Positions 1-7,685 of a stretch of 64,000 nucleotides of DNA are shown piece after piece. Under the pieces are notes generated by a model. That model saw only the letters and a program-made list of their open reading frames with translations. It was not told the origin of the DNA and made no database searches. Source of the stretch: DASWJZ01 sp963761005 (lineage in GTDB: Bacteria; Pseudomonadota; Alphaproteobacteria; Rhizobiales; Afifellaceae); the NCBI GenBank assembly GCA_963761005.1, contig CAVXFK010000013.1, forward strand, positions 186,001 through 250,000, written 5' to 3'. How positions within the stretch are numbered: the first letter of the stretch is position 1; each line of letters opens with the position of its first letter. The translations under genes and the position numbers were made by a program.

Positions 1-22
1 CGAGCGTTCGGGCCGGCCATTT

Positions 23-685
23 ATGCATATCGTAGCAATAGCCTCACAGAAGGGCGGTGCCGGGAAGAGCACGTTCGCGGTCAACCTCGCCACTCTCGCC
101 GACCGCGAGGACGCCCCCGCCCTCCTCGTCGATACCGATACGCAGGGCTCGCTCTCCGTCTGGCATCGTGCGCGCGGCACACGCACGCCGCTTCTCGTCA
201 CCTGCCGCGCCGACGGGCTTGCCGAGGTCCTGGAGACCGCGCACCGCCACAAGAACATCGAATGGGTCTTCGTCGACGGGCCGGCACAGGCGAACGAAGA
301 CGTGGCTACGATGATGCTGATGGCGACGCTTGTCTTGATCCCCACGCGCCTGGCCGTCTTCGATCTCGCAGCCGTACCGGCGACGATCGCGATCGCGCGG
401 CGGCTTCACCGTCCCTTTTTCGTGGCGCTCAACGCGGTGCCGCCCAAGCGGGGCATCACGGAATCGCCGATCGTCGCGGCGGCGCGGCGCGCGATACGCG
501 ACATGGGTGCGCCGGTCTGGCGCGGCGCGGTTGCGCAGCGCGCCGTCTATGCACACGCCCTCGCCTCAGGCCAAGCGGTGACGGAGTTCGAGACCAGCGG
601 ACCGGCAGCAGACGAGATGCGATCCTTGTGGCGCGACGTGAGCGAAGCGGCGCGCGCCATGGCGCAACATCCAAGAGCCGGTTGA
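23..685 (+). CDS. ParA-family ATPase (orphan)
   Basis: A 220-residue P-loop ATPase of the ParA/MinD superfamily. The deviant Walker A motif KGGAGKST lies at residues 10-17, DTDTQGS near residue 38 is the Walker A-prime region and VFVDGPA near residue 83 the Walker B region. The family dimerises on ATP, binds DNA non-specifically and positions plasmids, chromosomes or protein clusters. The protein is at the short end for the family and lacks the N-terminal helix-turn-helix of plasmid ParA proteins. No parB follows: a 308-bp gap and mucR come next. The upstream neighbour lies outside the window, so a partner cannot be excluded. Family assignment is firm; cargo is unknown. Confidence 0.85.
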   Translation: MHIVAIASQKGGAGKSTFAVNLATLADREDAPALLVDTDTQGSLSVWHRARGTRTPLLVTCRADGLAEVLETAHRHKNIEWVFVDGPAQANEDVATMMLMATLVLIPTRLAVFDLAAVPATIAIARRLHRPFFVALNAVPPKRGITESPIVAAARRAIRDMGAPVWRGAVAQRAVYAHALASGQAVTEFETSGPAADEMRSLWRDVSEAARAMAQHPRAG

Positions 686-993
686 ACTTTAGCCTGCTCC
701 AGCACGGCCGGTTTCTCGTCTGGTGCGCAGCTGCGCAATATTCTGTCCCTCGGACGAACAGACGTCAGGGTGCACCGCACTACTCGATATTCTTCTTCAT
801 CGAGCTTAGCAGGAACTGAACAATTCTATCATCGCGGGAAATCTGGCTGTGTTTGACACGCGCTCCAACTGAGAACTGCACAGGATTCTTGCGTTGCCAT
901 TCTTGCCTTGAGTGAAGTGACGAAGTATCGATCGCTGCTCGCTGCTTTCAATGAACAAGCAAAGTGAGCGTCGTAGCCACAGAAGGAAGAGAG
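686..993. other. Intergenic region upstream of mucR
   Basis: About 308 bp without a credible gene. A TTGACA hexamer at 853-858 could be a -35 box, but no good -10 lies 16-18 bases downstream. MucR/Ros regulators commonly bind AT-rich DNA in their own promoters, and this stretch is locally more AT-rich than its flanks (around 785-850). No terminator for the ParA gene is evident. Confidence 0.4.
982..991 (+). promoter_or_regulatory. Ribosome binding site that sets the mucR start
   Basis: The purine-rich stretch AAGGAAGAGAG just before ATG 994 favours that start over the in-frame GTG at 964, which has no comparable site. MucR homologues also begin close to the ATG 994 position. Confidence 0.6.
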
Positions 994-1441
994 ATGAGCG
1001 ACGAAGGACCCGACGAACTCGTACAACTCACAGCCGACATCGTGTCGGCATATGTCACCAATAACACCATCGAATCCGGTCAGCTGAGCAGGCTCATCGA
1101 AGAGGTCCACTTCGCCCTCGTGAGAGCGCCTGCCGCGGCGGCCGAACCGGAGCAGAAGCCGCTCGTGCCGGCGGTTCCGGTCCGCAAGTCGATCACGCCC
1201 GACTACATCGTCTCGCTCGAGGACGGCCGCAAGTTCAAGTCGTTGAAGCGGCACCTCGCTGGCACCTACGGCATGACGCCGGACGAATATCGGGCGAAAT
1301 GGGGCTTGCCGCGCGACTATCCGATGGTCGCACCGAACTATGCCAAGGCCCGCTCCGAGTCTGGCCAAGCGCATGGGGCTCGGCCGCACCGCGACCGGCG
1401 CTCCCGCCAAGAAGCGTGGACGCAAGCGCGCTGCGAAGTAA
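994..1441 (+). CDS. mucR: MucR/Ros-family transcriptional regulator, 3' frameshift
   Basis: A global regulator of the Ros/MucR family (exopolysaccharide, motility and cell-cycle genes in Rhizobiales). The conserved C-terminal DNA-binding region spans about residues 70-121, with FKSLKRHL at 81-88 and MTPDEYR at 94-100. The usual zinc ligands are missing: Ser74 and Asp77 stand where CxxC is expected, His87 is kept and Tyr92 replaces a later His. After Ser121-Glu122 an extra T at about 1360 shifts the frame. Removing it gives a 148-residue protein that continues as LAKRMGLGR and ends in a Lys/Arg-rich tail, stopping at TAA 1439-1441 just before a terminator. As written, the frame reads on to 1941 as meaningless sequence. 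Most likely a sequencing error. Confidence 0.85.
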
Positions 1442-1468
1442 GCCGCGACGCGACCGGAGTCTTATTCG

Positions 1469-1501
1469 AGCGCCCCTCCGCATCGGGGCGCTTCGCTTTT
1501 T
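1469..1501 (+). terminator. Rho-independent terminator after mucR
   Basis: Stem AGCGCCCC (1469-1476) pairs with GGGGCGCT (1485-1492) around an 8-base loop and is followed by TTCGCTTTTT. It lies 27 bases after the restored mucR stop, which supports that stop. It also sits just beyond the end of the convergent osmC gene and may serve both. Confidence 0.85.
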
Positions 1502-1507
1502 CGGAGC

Positions 1508-1947
1508 TTAGCTCACGAAGCTCTGCGTCGAGCGAGATCTCGGCGCCCTTGAAGAGCTTCGAGACCGGGCAGCCGGCCTTGGCGCCTTCGGCCGCCTTCT
1601 TGAAGTCGTCGGCCGACATGCCGGGCACCTTGCCCTTCAGCTCCAGCCTGATCTTCTTAATCGAGAAGCCGTCGCCGTCGGTTTCGACCGTAACCTTGGC
1701 GGTCGTTCGGAGTTCATCCGGCACCTTCCCGGCCTTAGTCAGGCCGAAGGCGAGCGCCATGTTGAAGCATCCCGCATGGGCGATCGCCGAGAAGCTCTTC
1801 CGGGTTCGTGCCCTTCTCGTCGCCGAAGCGCATCTTGGCTGCATAAGGCACATGCGAGACAACACCGCTTTGGGCGGTCAGCTCGCCCCTTCCGTCCGCC
1901 CCGGAGCCCTTCCAGACCGACTCGCCGCTGCGTGTGAATGACGCCAT
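1508..1947 (-). pseudogene. OsmC-family peroxide reductase, two frameshifts
   Basis: An OsmC/Ohr-family organic hydroperoxide reductase. The first frame begins MASFTRSGESVWKG at ATG 1945-1947 behind an AGGAGA site and runs to NPEELL. The next frame resumes with the family signature AHAGCFNMAL, holding the peroxidatic Cys; the second redox Cys is in KAGCPVSK. Two single extra bases, at about 1785-1789 and about 1516-1519, break the gene. Removing both gives 145 residues ending LDAELVS at TAA (1508-1510), normal for the family and converging on the mucR terminator. Both insertions look like sequence errors, though the gene is non-essential and real inactivation is possible. Confidence 0.75.
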
Positions 1948-1993
1948 CAAAGTCTCCTGTTCCGCAATCCGATAGGACGTTCCGCGGATCGAC

Positions 1994-3370
1994 TCAGGCC
2001 AGCATCCCTGCCGGCGCTTCGATGTAACGCTTGAAAGCCACAAGCAGCTCCGCGCCGAGCGCGCCGTCGACCGCGCGGTGGTCGGTGGAGAGCGTCACCG
2101 TCATCATGGTTGCGGCCTTGATCTCGCCGTTCTCCACGATCGCCCGCTCCTCGCCCGCGCCGACCGCGAGGATCGTCGCGTGCGGCGGGTTGATGACCGC
2201 GGCGAAATCCTTGACGCCGAACATGCCGAGATTGGAGACCGCGGTTGAGCCGCCCTGATACTCCTCCGGCATCAGCTTCTTCTTGCGCGCGCGCGCCGCG
2301 AGGTCCTTCATCTCGTTGGCGATCGCGGAAAGCGTCTTCGTCTCCGCGTGGCGCACGACCGGCGTGATGAGCCCGCCCGGAATCGACACCGCGACACCGA
2401 CATCGGCGCGCTTGTGCTTGAGCATGCCCTCGCTCGTCCAGGTGACGTTCGCGTCCGGAACCGCCATCAGCGCCATCGCGAGCGCCTTGATCACCATGTC
2501 ATTGACGGAGACCTTCCACGACCGGCTGCCGTCGACCTCCGGCGCCGCCGCATTGATCTCGGCGCGGAGAGCAAGCAGCTTGTCGATGCGGCAGTCCATC
2601 GTCAGATAGAAATGCGGGATCGTCGTCTTCGCCTCGACCAGCCGCCTGGCGATGATCTTGCGCACCGAATTGTGCGGGACGATCTCGTAGCTTCCGACTT
2701 CGTAGAGCGCGCGGATTTGGCTGTCCGACATGCCCTGTGGGAGGCTGACGGGCGCGCCCGCTGGCGCTGCAGCGGCCGGGACTTTGGGCACGCCGCCCTT
2801 CACCGCCGCCTCGATGTCGCGCTGCACGATCCTTCCGTGCGGGCCCGAGCCGGTGACGGCACCAAGATCGACGCCGCTCTCCTTGGCGAGACGCTTCGCA
2901 AGCGGTGAGGCGAAGATTCGGCCGGCCTGGCCGTTGCCTTTCGTAGGCTTGCTCGCCGCACCAACAGCAGCCTCATCCTGAGGTGCGGAGCGAAGCGGAG
3001 CCTCGAAGGACGAGGCTGCCTCGCTCCTCTTCCCGCCCTCGTCCTTCGGGGTGGCTTCGCCGCCGCCTCGGGGTGAGGGCTTGGGGGGCTTTTGCGGCGC
3101 AGCCGATGCCGCAGCCTTCGCGTCCTCGCCCTCGCCCGCCAGGATCGCGATCACGTTGTTGACCGGCACGTCGGTCGCGCCTTCCGGCACGACGATCTTC
3201 GCGACCGTCCCCTCGTCGACCGCCTCGACTTCCATCGTCGCCTTGTCGGTCTCGATCTCCGCAATCACGTCGCCGGACGAAACCTTGTCGCCTTCCTTGA
3301 CGTGCCACTTGGCGAGATTGCCGGCCTCCATCGTCGGCGACAGTGCGGGCATGAGGATGTTGATGGGCAT
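1994..3370 (-). CDS. pdhC: Pyruvate dehydrogenase E2, dihydrolipoamide acetyltransferase
   Basis: E2 of the pyruvate dehydrogenase complex, which transfers acetyl groups from lipoyl-lysine to CoA. Domains in order: lipoyl domain at residues 1-80 with the lipoylated Lys43 in ETDKATM; a linker of about 80 residues; the E1/E3-binding domain beginning IFASPLAKRL; and the catalytic acyltransferase domain to residue 458, with the active-site motif DHRAVDG (His431, Asp435). The linker contains two translated palindromic repeat elements (3035-3080 and 2970-3016). The gene follows pdhA, pdhB and a small membrane-protein gene on the same strand. The usual lpd (E3) gene is not next; osmC is. Confidence 0.96.
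   Translation of the reverse strand: MPINILMPALSPTMEAGNLAKWHVKEGDKVSSGDVIAEIETDKATMEVEAVDEGTVAKIVVPEGATDVPVNNVIAILAGEGEDAKAAASAAPQKPPKPSPRGGGEATPKDEGGKRSEAASSFEAPLRSAPQDEAAVGAASKPTKGNGQAGRIFASPLAKRLAKESGVDLGAVTGSGPHGRIVQRDIEAAVKGGVPKVPAAAAPAGAPVSLPQGMSDSQIRALYEVGSYEIVPHNSVRKIIARRLVEAKTTIPHFYLTMDCRIDKLLALRAEINAAAPEVDGSRSWKVSVNDMVIKALAMALMAVPDANVTWTSEGMLKHKRADVGVAVSIPGGLITPVVRHAETKTLSAIANEMKDLAARARKKKLMPEEYQGGSTAVSNLGMFGVKDFAAVINPPHATILAVGAGEERAIVENGEIKAATMMTVTLSTDHRAVDGALGAELLVAFKRYIEAPAGMLA
2970..3016 (-). repeat. 47-bp palindromic element, type 1, inside pdhC linker
   Basis: Imperfect palindrome with outer arms GCCTCATCCT and AGGACGAGGC (9 of 10 pair). It is translated in frame as linker sequence ending RSAPQDEAA. 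A second copy, about 44 of 47 bases identical, lies in the pdhB linker at 4811-4857. It resembles the small palindromic repeats scattered through Rhizobiales genomes. Confidence 0.8.
3035..3080 (-). repeat. Palindromic element, type 2, inside pdhC linker
   Basis: About 46 bp bounded by perfect arms GCCCTC and GAGGGC and translated as the linker segment PSPRGGGEATPKDEGG. It aligns over its length (roughly 80 percent by eye) with 4736-4782 in the pdhB linker. The outer arms resemble those of the type 1 element, so the two types are probably related. Confidence 0.6.
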
Positions 3371-3409
3371 TAAGCTCTCATCCTATCGCAATAGAAGTCA
3401 GACCGAGGT

Positions 3410-3706
3410 TCATCGAGCGGTATTGACCAGTCGAAGCTCACGCCCGCCGATCGGCCGCCCAATGGTACGCGTCAGCACCCAGTTCAGCACAAAAAACGAA
3501 GCGACGAGGCCCACCAAGCCGCCGCCCCAACTCGCTATCAGATGCGCTTCTTTGACATGTCCGGTGAGGCCGCCAATAACGCCGACGATGAAGCCAAGGA
3601 TTTCCCCTGAAAGAGAGCCGGCGAGAAGGGCTGCGATCACAAACCGCCAAAAGATAAACCAGGCCAATTGGCGTGTTTCGGCCATTGACGGCCCGCTGTT
3701 CGCCAT
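3410..3706 (-). CDS. Small membrane protein, unknown function
   Basis: A 98-residue protein with two hydrophobic segments: about residues 14-46 (possibly a hairpin of two helices rich in Gly/Ala/Ile) and about residues 60-82 (SWGGGLVGLVASFFVLNWVL). It ends in a basic tail. I recognise no family. It lies between pdhB and pdhC, three bases from the pdhB stop, so it is probably co-transcribed with the pyruvate dehydrogenase genes, but nothing in the sequence ties it to that enzyme. The reading frame, hydrophobicity and tight packing support a real gene; insertion into the pdh operon is unusual. Confidence 0.6.
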   Translation of the reverse strand: MANSGPSMAETRQLAWFIFWRFVIAALLAGSLSGEILGFIVGVIGGLTGHVKEAHLIASWGGGLVGLVASFFVLNWVLTRTIGRPIGGRELRLVNTAR

Positions 3707-4735
3707 TCCTCACTCCCGATAGCTCACGCTCTTCGCCGCATCGACCACCTCTTTGACGCTCGGCAGCGCGAGCTTCTCGAGGTTGGCGGCGTAGGGCATC
3801 GGCACATCCTTGCCGGTGATGTTCACGACCGGCGCGTCGAGGAAGTCGAAGGCATTCGCCATGAGCTCAGCCGAGATGTGCCCACCGACGGAACCCTGCG
3901 GCCAGCCCTCTTCGACCGTCACGCAGCGGTTGGTCTTCTTCACCGACGCGATGACCGTCTCGATGTCCATCGGGCGGATGGTGCGAAGGTCGATCACCTC
4001 CGCCTCGATCCCCTCGCCGGCGAGCGCCTCGGCGGCCTTCAGCGCATAGCTCATGCCGATGCCGAAGGAGACGATGGTTACGTCCTTGCCTGCGCGCGCG
4101 ATCTTCGCCTTGCCGATCGGCAGCACGAAATCGTCGAGCTTCGGCACCTTGAAGGTCTGCCCGTAGAGAATTTCGTTCTCGAGGAAGACGACCGGGTTCG
4201 GGTCGCGGATCGCGGCCTTCAAGAGCCCCTTGGCGTCGGCGGCCGTGTGCGGCTGGATCACCTTCAGCCCCGGCACCTGCGAATACCAGGCGGCGTAGTC
4301 CTGGCTGTGCTGTGCGCCGACGCGCGCAGCCGCGCCGTTCGGCCCGCGGAAGACGATCGGGCAGCCCATCTGGCCGCCCGCCATGTAGAGCGTCTTCGCC
4401 GCCGAATTGATGATCTGGTCGATCGCCTGCATGGCGAAGTTCCAGGTCATGAACTCCACGACGGGCCTAAGTCCGGCAAAGGCGGCGCCGACGCCGAGGC
4501 CGGCGAAGCCGTGCTCTGTGATCGGCGTGTCGATGACGCGCTTCGGCCCGAACTCGTCGAGCAGTCCCTGCGTGACCTTGTAGGCGCCCTGATATTCGGC
4601 GACCTCCTCGCCCATAACGAAGACGTCGCCGTCGCGCCGCATCTCTTCCGCCATCGCGTCGCGCAGCGCCTCGCGCACCGTCTGGTCGACCATCTCCGTG
4701 CCTTCCGGCACCTCCGGTTCGTGCGCCATCGAAGC

Positions 4736-4782
4736 GCCCCCGCCCTTCGAGGCCGGCTGCGCCGGCACCTCGGGGTGCGGGC
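4736..4782 (-). repeat. Palindromic element, type 2, inside pdhB linker
   Basis: Counterpart of the element at 3035-3080 in pdhC, with the shared core ACCTCGGGGT near one end and CCCTTCGAGG near the other. The pdhB frameshift falls inside it. In pdhB type 2 follows type 1 along the coding strand, whereas in pdhC the order is reversed, which argues for separate insertions rather than inheritance from a common linker. Confidence 0.55.
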
Positions 4783-4810
4783 TTCTGCGGCGGCGCCGAC
4801 CTTTCCTGCA

Positions 4811-4857
4811 GCCTCATCCTGAGGTGCGGAGCGAGGCGGAGCCTCGTAGGACGGGGC
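4811..4857 (-). repeat. 47-bp palindromic element, type 1, inside pdhB linker
   Basis: Second copy of the type 1 element (compare 2970-3016), differing at three positions. It is translated in frame as SYEAPPRSAPQDEAA, close to SFEAPLRSAPQDEAA in PdhC, so the same DNA has been accepted in the same reading frame in two different proteins. Confidence 0.8.
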
Positions 4858-5144
4858 TGCCTTCGCGACCGCCGATGCGTCTTCGCCGTCGGAGAGGATC
4901 ATCGCGATCGGCGTGTTGACCTTCACCCCTTCAGTGCCTTCCGGGACGAGGATCTTGCCGAGCCTTCCCTCGTCGACCGCCTCGACTTCCATCGTCGCCT
5001 TGTCCGTCTCGATCTCGGCGATCACGTCGCCGGCTTTGACCTCGTCGCCTTCCTTGACGACCCATTTCGCGAGCTTGCCCTCTTCCATCGTTGGAGAGAG
5101 GGCCGGCATCAATACTTCGGTCGGCATCCGCTTGAAGCTCCCGC

Positions 5145-6212
5145 TCAGGCTTTGGCGTAGATGTCGGTCCAAAGCTCCGACGCATCGGGCTCCGGATCGG
5201 CCTGCGCGAACTCGGCCGCCTCGTTGACGACGCGGCGGATGTCCTTGTCGATCTCTTTCAGCTCTTCCTCGCTCGCCCAGCCCTTCTCTTCGAGCCGCCG
5301 GCGCACCTGCTCGATCGGATCGTGCTCCTCGCGCATCTTCTGCACTTCCTCGCGCGCCCGGTATTTCGCCGGGTCGGACATCGAGTGTCCGCGATAGCGA
5401 TAGGTCATCATCTCCAGGATGAACGGGCCCTTGCCGGAGCGCGCATGCTCGAGCGCCATGTCGCCCGCCGCCTTGACCGCGCGCACGTCCATGCCGTCGA
5501 TCGGCTCGCCTGGAATGCCGAAGGAGCCGCCGCGCCGCCAAAGCTCGGTCGTCGCCGAGGAGCGCTTCACGCTGGTGCCCATGGCGTACTGGTTGTTCTC
5601 GATGACGTAGACGACGGGGAGGTCCCAGAGCTTCGCCATGTTGAAGCTCTCGTAGACCTGGCCCTGGTTGGCGGCGCCGTCGCCGAAATAGGTGACCGCG
5701 ACGTTGCCGTTCTCGCGATATTTGTTGGCGAAGGCGAGGCCCGTCCCGATCGGCACCATGGCGCCGACGATCCCATGTCCGCCGTAAAACTTCTTCTCCT
5801 TGGAGAACATGTGCATGGAGCCGCCCTTGCCATGCGAGTAGCCGCTCCGCCGGCCGGTCAGCTCCGCCATCACGCCCTTCGGGTCCATTCCGGTCGCCAG
5901 CATATGGCCGTGGTCGCGATAGCCGGTGATGACCTGGTCGCCCTCGATCGCCGCCATCGAGAGGCCGACGACCACGGCTTCCTGTCCGATGTAGAGATGG
6001 CAGAAGCCGCCGATCTGTCCCATTCCGTAAAGCTGACCCGCCTTCTCCTCGAAGCGGCGGATCAGAAGCATCGAGCGGTAGGCTTTGAGCTCTTCGTCTT
6101 TGGAGAAGGCCGCGATCGGTGCCGCTTTCGCATCTTCGACAGCACGCACGCGCTCAGGCTTTGCCTGTACGTCATCGCGACCGCGTTTGGGAGCGGCCTG
6201 AGATTGCGCCAT
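5145..6212 (-). CDS. pdhA: Pyruvate dehydrogenase E1 component, alpha subunit
   Basis: A 355-residue E1-alpha subunit. The thiamine-diphosphate motif runs from GDGAANQGQ (residues 177-185) to IENN (about 204-207), and YRYRGHSMSDPAKYR, the phosphorylation-loop region of this family, is present near residue 270. The first 40 residues are a charged, Ala-rich extension common in alphaproteobacteria. The ATG at 6210-6212 follows a strong GGAGGAAAC site. It begins the pdhA-pdhB-(membrane protein)-pdhC series on the minus strand, 17 bases before pdhB. A 136-bp gap separates it from ftsB, so it may have its own promoter. Confidence 0.97.
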   Translation of the reverse strand: MAQSQAAPKRGRDDVQAKPERVRAVEDAKAAPIAAFSKDEELKAYRSMLLIRRFEEKAGQLYGMGQIGGFCHLYIGQEAVVVGLSMAAIEGDQVITGYRDHGHMLATGMDPKGVMAELTGRRSGYSHGKGGSMHMFSKEKKFYGGHGIVGAMVPIGTGLAFANKYRENGNVAVTYFGDGAANQGQVYESFNMAKLWDLPVVYVIENNQYAMGTSVKRSSATTELWRRGGSFGIPGEPIDGMDVRAVKAAGDMALEHARSGKGPFILEMMTYRYRGHSMSDPAKYRAREEVQKMREEHDPIEQVRRRLEEKGWASEEELKEIDKDIRRVVNEAAEFAQADPEPDASELWTDIYAKA

Positions 6213-6348
6213 CGTTTCCTCCGGGTGGCTTCTCTTCTTCTGATAGATAATAACGCCACGCCCAAGGGAAAAAGACCAGCGTTCGCCGTCTCCCCCTGTG
6301 CAAAGCAGCCATGCGGAGTGGGCTTGGCTGGCAAACGACGCGAAAGTG

Positions 6349-6675
6349 TTAAGGTTGCGCGGCCCGGTCGAGAAGGATCACCAGATCCTTGGCGTCGGCC
6401 ATGTTGAGCGCCTCGCGGGCGCGCTCGTCGATCATGTCGCGGTCGAGGCTTTCCGGGCGCATCAGCGCCACGTGGCTTTCCATCTGCCGCCGCTCTTGCT
6501 GCGCTGCAGCAAGCTCCGATTCGAGCGAGGCCACGCGGTCCTTGAGCTTTGCGAGTGCCAAAAGCCCGTAGTCGCCCTCCACGGCGTGGTAGGCGAAGTA
6601 GCTCATGACGAAGAGGCAAGCGAGGGGAAGAAGCAGCGGCCGGACCTTCGACTGCTTACGCTGACGTGTTGGCAT
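6349..6675 (-). CDS. ftsB: Septum formation initiator, FtsB/DivIC family
   Basis: A 108-residue single-pass membrane protein: short basic N-terminus (MPTRQRKQSK), a transmembrane helix at about residues 12-30, then a coiled coil from about 38 to 75 (LKDRVASLESELAAAQQERR) and a short periplasmic tail. This is the architecture of FtsB, which with FtsL and FtsQ controls divisome activation. In many Rhizobiales ftsB sits just upstream of pdhA, as here, although the usual eno gene beyond it is replaced by a gntR gene reading away. ATG 6673-6675 is chosen because FtsB homologues begin with this basic segment. Confidence 0.85.
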   Translation of the reverse strand: MPTRQRKQSKVRPLLLPLACLFVMSYFAYHAVEGDYGLLALAKLKDRVASLESELAAAQQERRQMESHVALMRPESLDRDMIDERAREALNMADAKDLVILLDRAAQP

Positions 6676-6817
6676 CGGCCGCTGTTTAGTGACGCAAGGG
6701 AACTGGTGAGGGACGGAACGCGGAACCAATCTGCGCCCCTCTGACTCCGCCTTCTACCTGGACAGCGTAAAAAAAGGGTTCGCCAAGAGTTACTTAAACC
6801 TTGTCGAAATGTGGCAG

Positions 6818-6829
6818 GTTGTATGCAAC
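6818..6829. promoter_or_regulatory. Candidate GntR/FCD operator
   Basis: GTTGTATGCAAC is a near-perfect palindrome that fits the TTGTATNCAA-type sites of FCD-class GntR regulators. It lies 105 bases upstream of the GTG start of the gntR gene, in the 258-bp divergent region shared with ftsB. No second copy was seen upstream of the transporter operons. Assignment is by pattern only. Confidence 0.5.
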
Positions 6830-6933
6830 GTGGGCGCGTGCCGGCCTCCCCCTCCAACGCCGGCGCGAGTGCAAAGCGCCTTGCTTACTGAAATGTTAGT
6901 ACGTTAGCCTTTCCTCAAGGAGAGGAAACGTCT

Positions 6934-7632
6934 GTGGCTTACAGCGACACGCTGCTTCCCCGCGCGGTGCGAAAGGGCGGCGCCAAGGCCGGTCTCGTCT
7001 ACGACCGCCTACGCTCCGAGATCATTTCGCTTCGCCTGGAGCCCGGCGCACAGATCGACAAGTCCGACATCTGCGAGCGCCTCGACGTTTCCAGGCAGCC
7101 GGTATCGGAAGCGCTCTCCCGGCTCGCAGAAGAGAGGCTGGTCGCCGTTGAGCCTCAAAAAGGCACATACGTCACGCGCATCCGCATGAGCGACGTCACC
7201 GAGGCGTCGTTCCTGCGCGAGGCGCTTGAGATCGCCACCGTTCGCCGCGTTGCGCCGGACATCGACGACGAGACGCTCGACCGGCTGAACCTAATCGTCG
7301 ACTACCAGTCGGCCGCGACAGCGGCGCGCGATGTCGAGGAGTTCTTCCTGCTCGACGTGCGCTTTCATGCAACGCTTCTTGCGCGCGTAGCTTTTCCGCG
7401 AGTGGCGGAAGTCGTCGAATCGGCGCGCGCCCAGACCGAGCGCATCCGACGGCTCCTCTTGCCGACGCCGCGGCGCAATACCGACACCATCGCCGAGCAC
7501 AAGGCGATCGTGGCGCAGCTCGCCCGCCGCGACCCCACCGGAGCGGCGGACGCCATGCGCGCGCATCTCGGCAAGGGCCTGCAATTGCTCACTGAATTCG
7601 CGGCCGAACGACCGGAACTGTTCGAGCCGTGA
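6934..7632 (+). CDS. GntR-family transcriptional regulator, FCD domain
   Basis: A 232-residue regulator starting at GTG 6934 behind AAGGAGAGG. An N-terminal winged helix (about residues 15-80, with LDVSRQPVSEALSRLAEERLV as the recognition region) precedes an all-helical FCD effector domain, whose metal and ligand residues show as DVRFH and as histidines in AEHKAIV and RAHLGKG. FCD regulators usually bind sugar acids or other carboxylates and repress adjacent catabolic genes. It lies 53 bases upstream of the binding-protein gene on the same strand, so it very probably controls the sugar locus, with an aldonate intermediate as the likely effector (inference). Confidence 0.92.
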   Translation: MAYSDTLLPRAVRKGGAKAGLVYDRLRSEIISLRLEPGAQIDKSDICERLDVSRQPVSEALSRLAEERLVAVEPQKGTYVTRIRMSDVTEASFLREALEIATVRRVAPDIDDETLDRLNLIVDYQSAATAARDVEEFFLLDVRFHATLLARVAFPRVAEVVESARAQTERIRRLLLPTPRRNTDTIAEHKAIVAQLARRDPTGAADAMRAHLGKGLQLLTEFAAERPELFEP

Positions 7633-7685
7633 GGACGCCTTCGGGCGATAAGCGCGGCCACAGTGCCGCAAATGGGAGGGAGAAA

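Larger units (their letters stand above)
3710..5127 (-). pseudogene. pdhB: Pyruvate dehydrogenase E1 beta with N-terminal lipoyl domain, frameshifted in the linker
   Basis: The E1-beta subunit works with PdhA in thiamine-dependent decarboxylation of pyruvate. It starts at ATG 5125-5127 with a lipoyl domain (Lys43 in ETDKATM), as is typical of alphaproteobacterial PdhB, and continues through a linker into the transketolase-like domain that begins about PEVPEGTEMV. The two parts are in different frames. Adding one C to the run at 4772-4775 (read as G on the plus strand) joins them into a 472-residue protein of normal layout. The break lies within a palindromic element in the linker. Because this subunit is central to metabolism, a miscalled homopolymer is the likeliest cause. 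Confidence 0.9.

Noticed and set aside
964..1941. A 325-residue MucR fusion protein
   Set aside because: The part after residue 132 (from 964) has no family pattern, runs through a terminator and antisense to osmC, and results from one extra base at about 1360.
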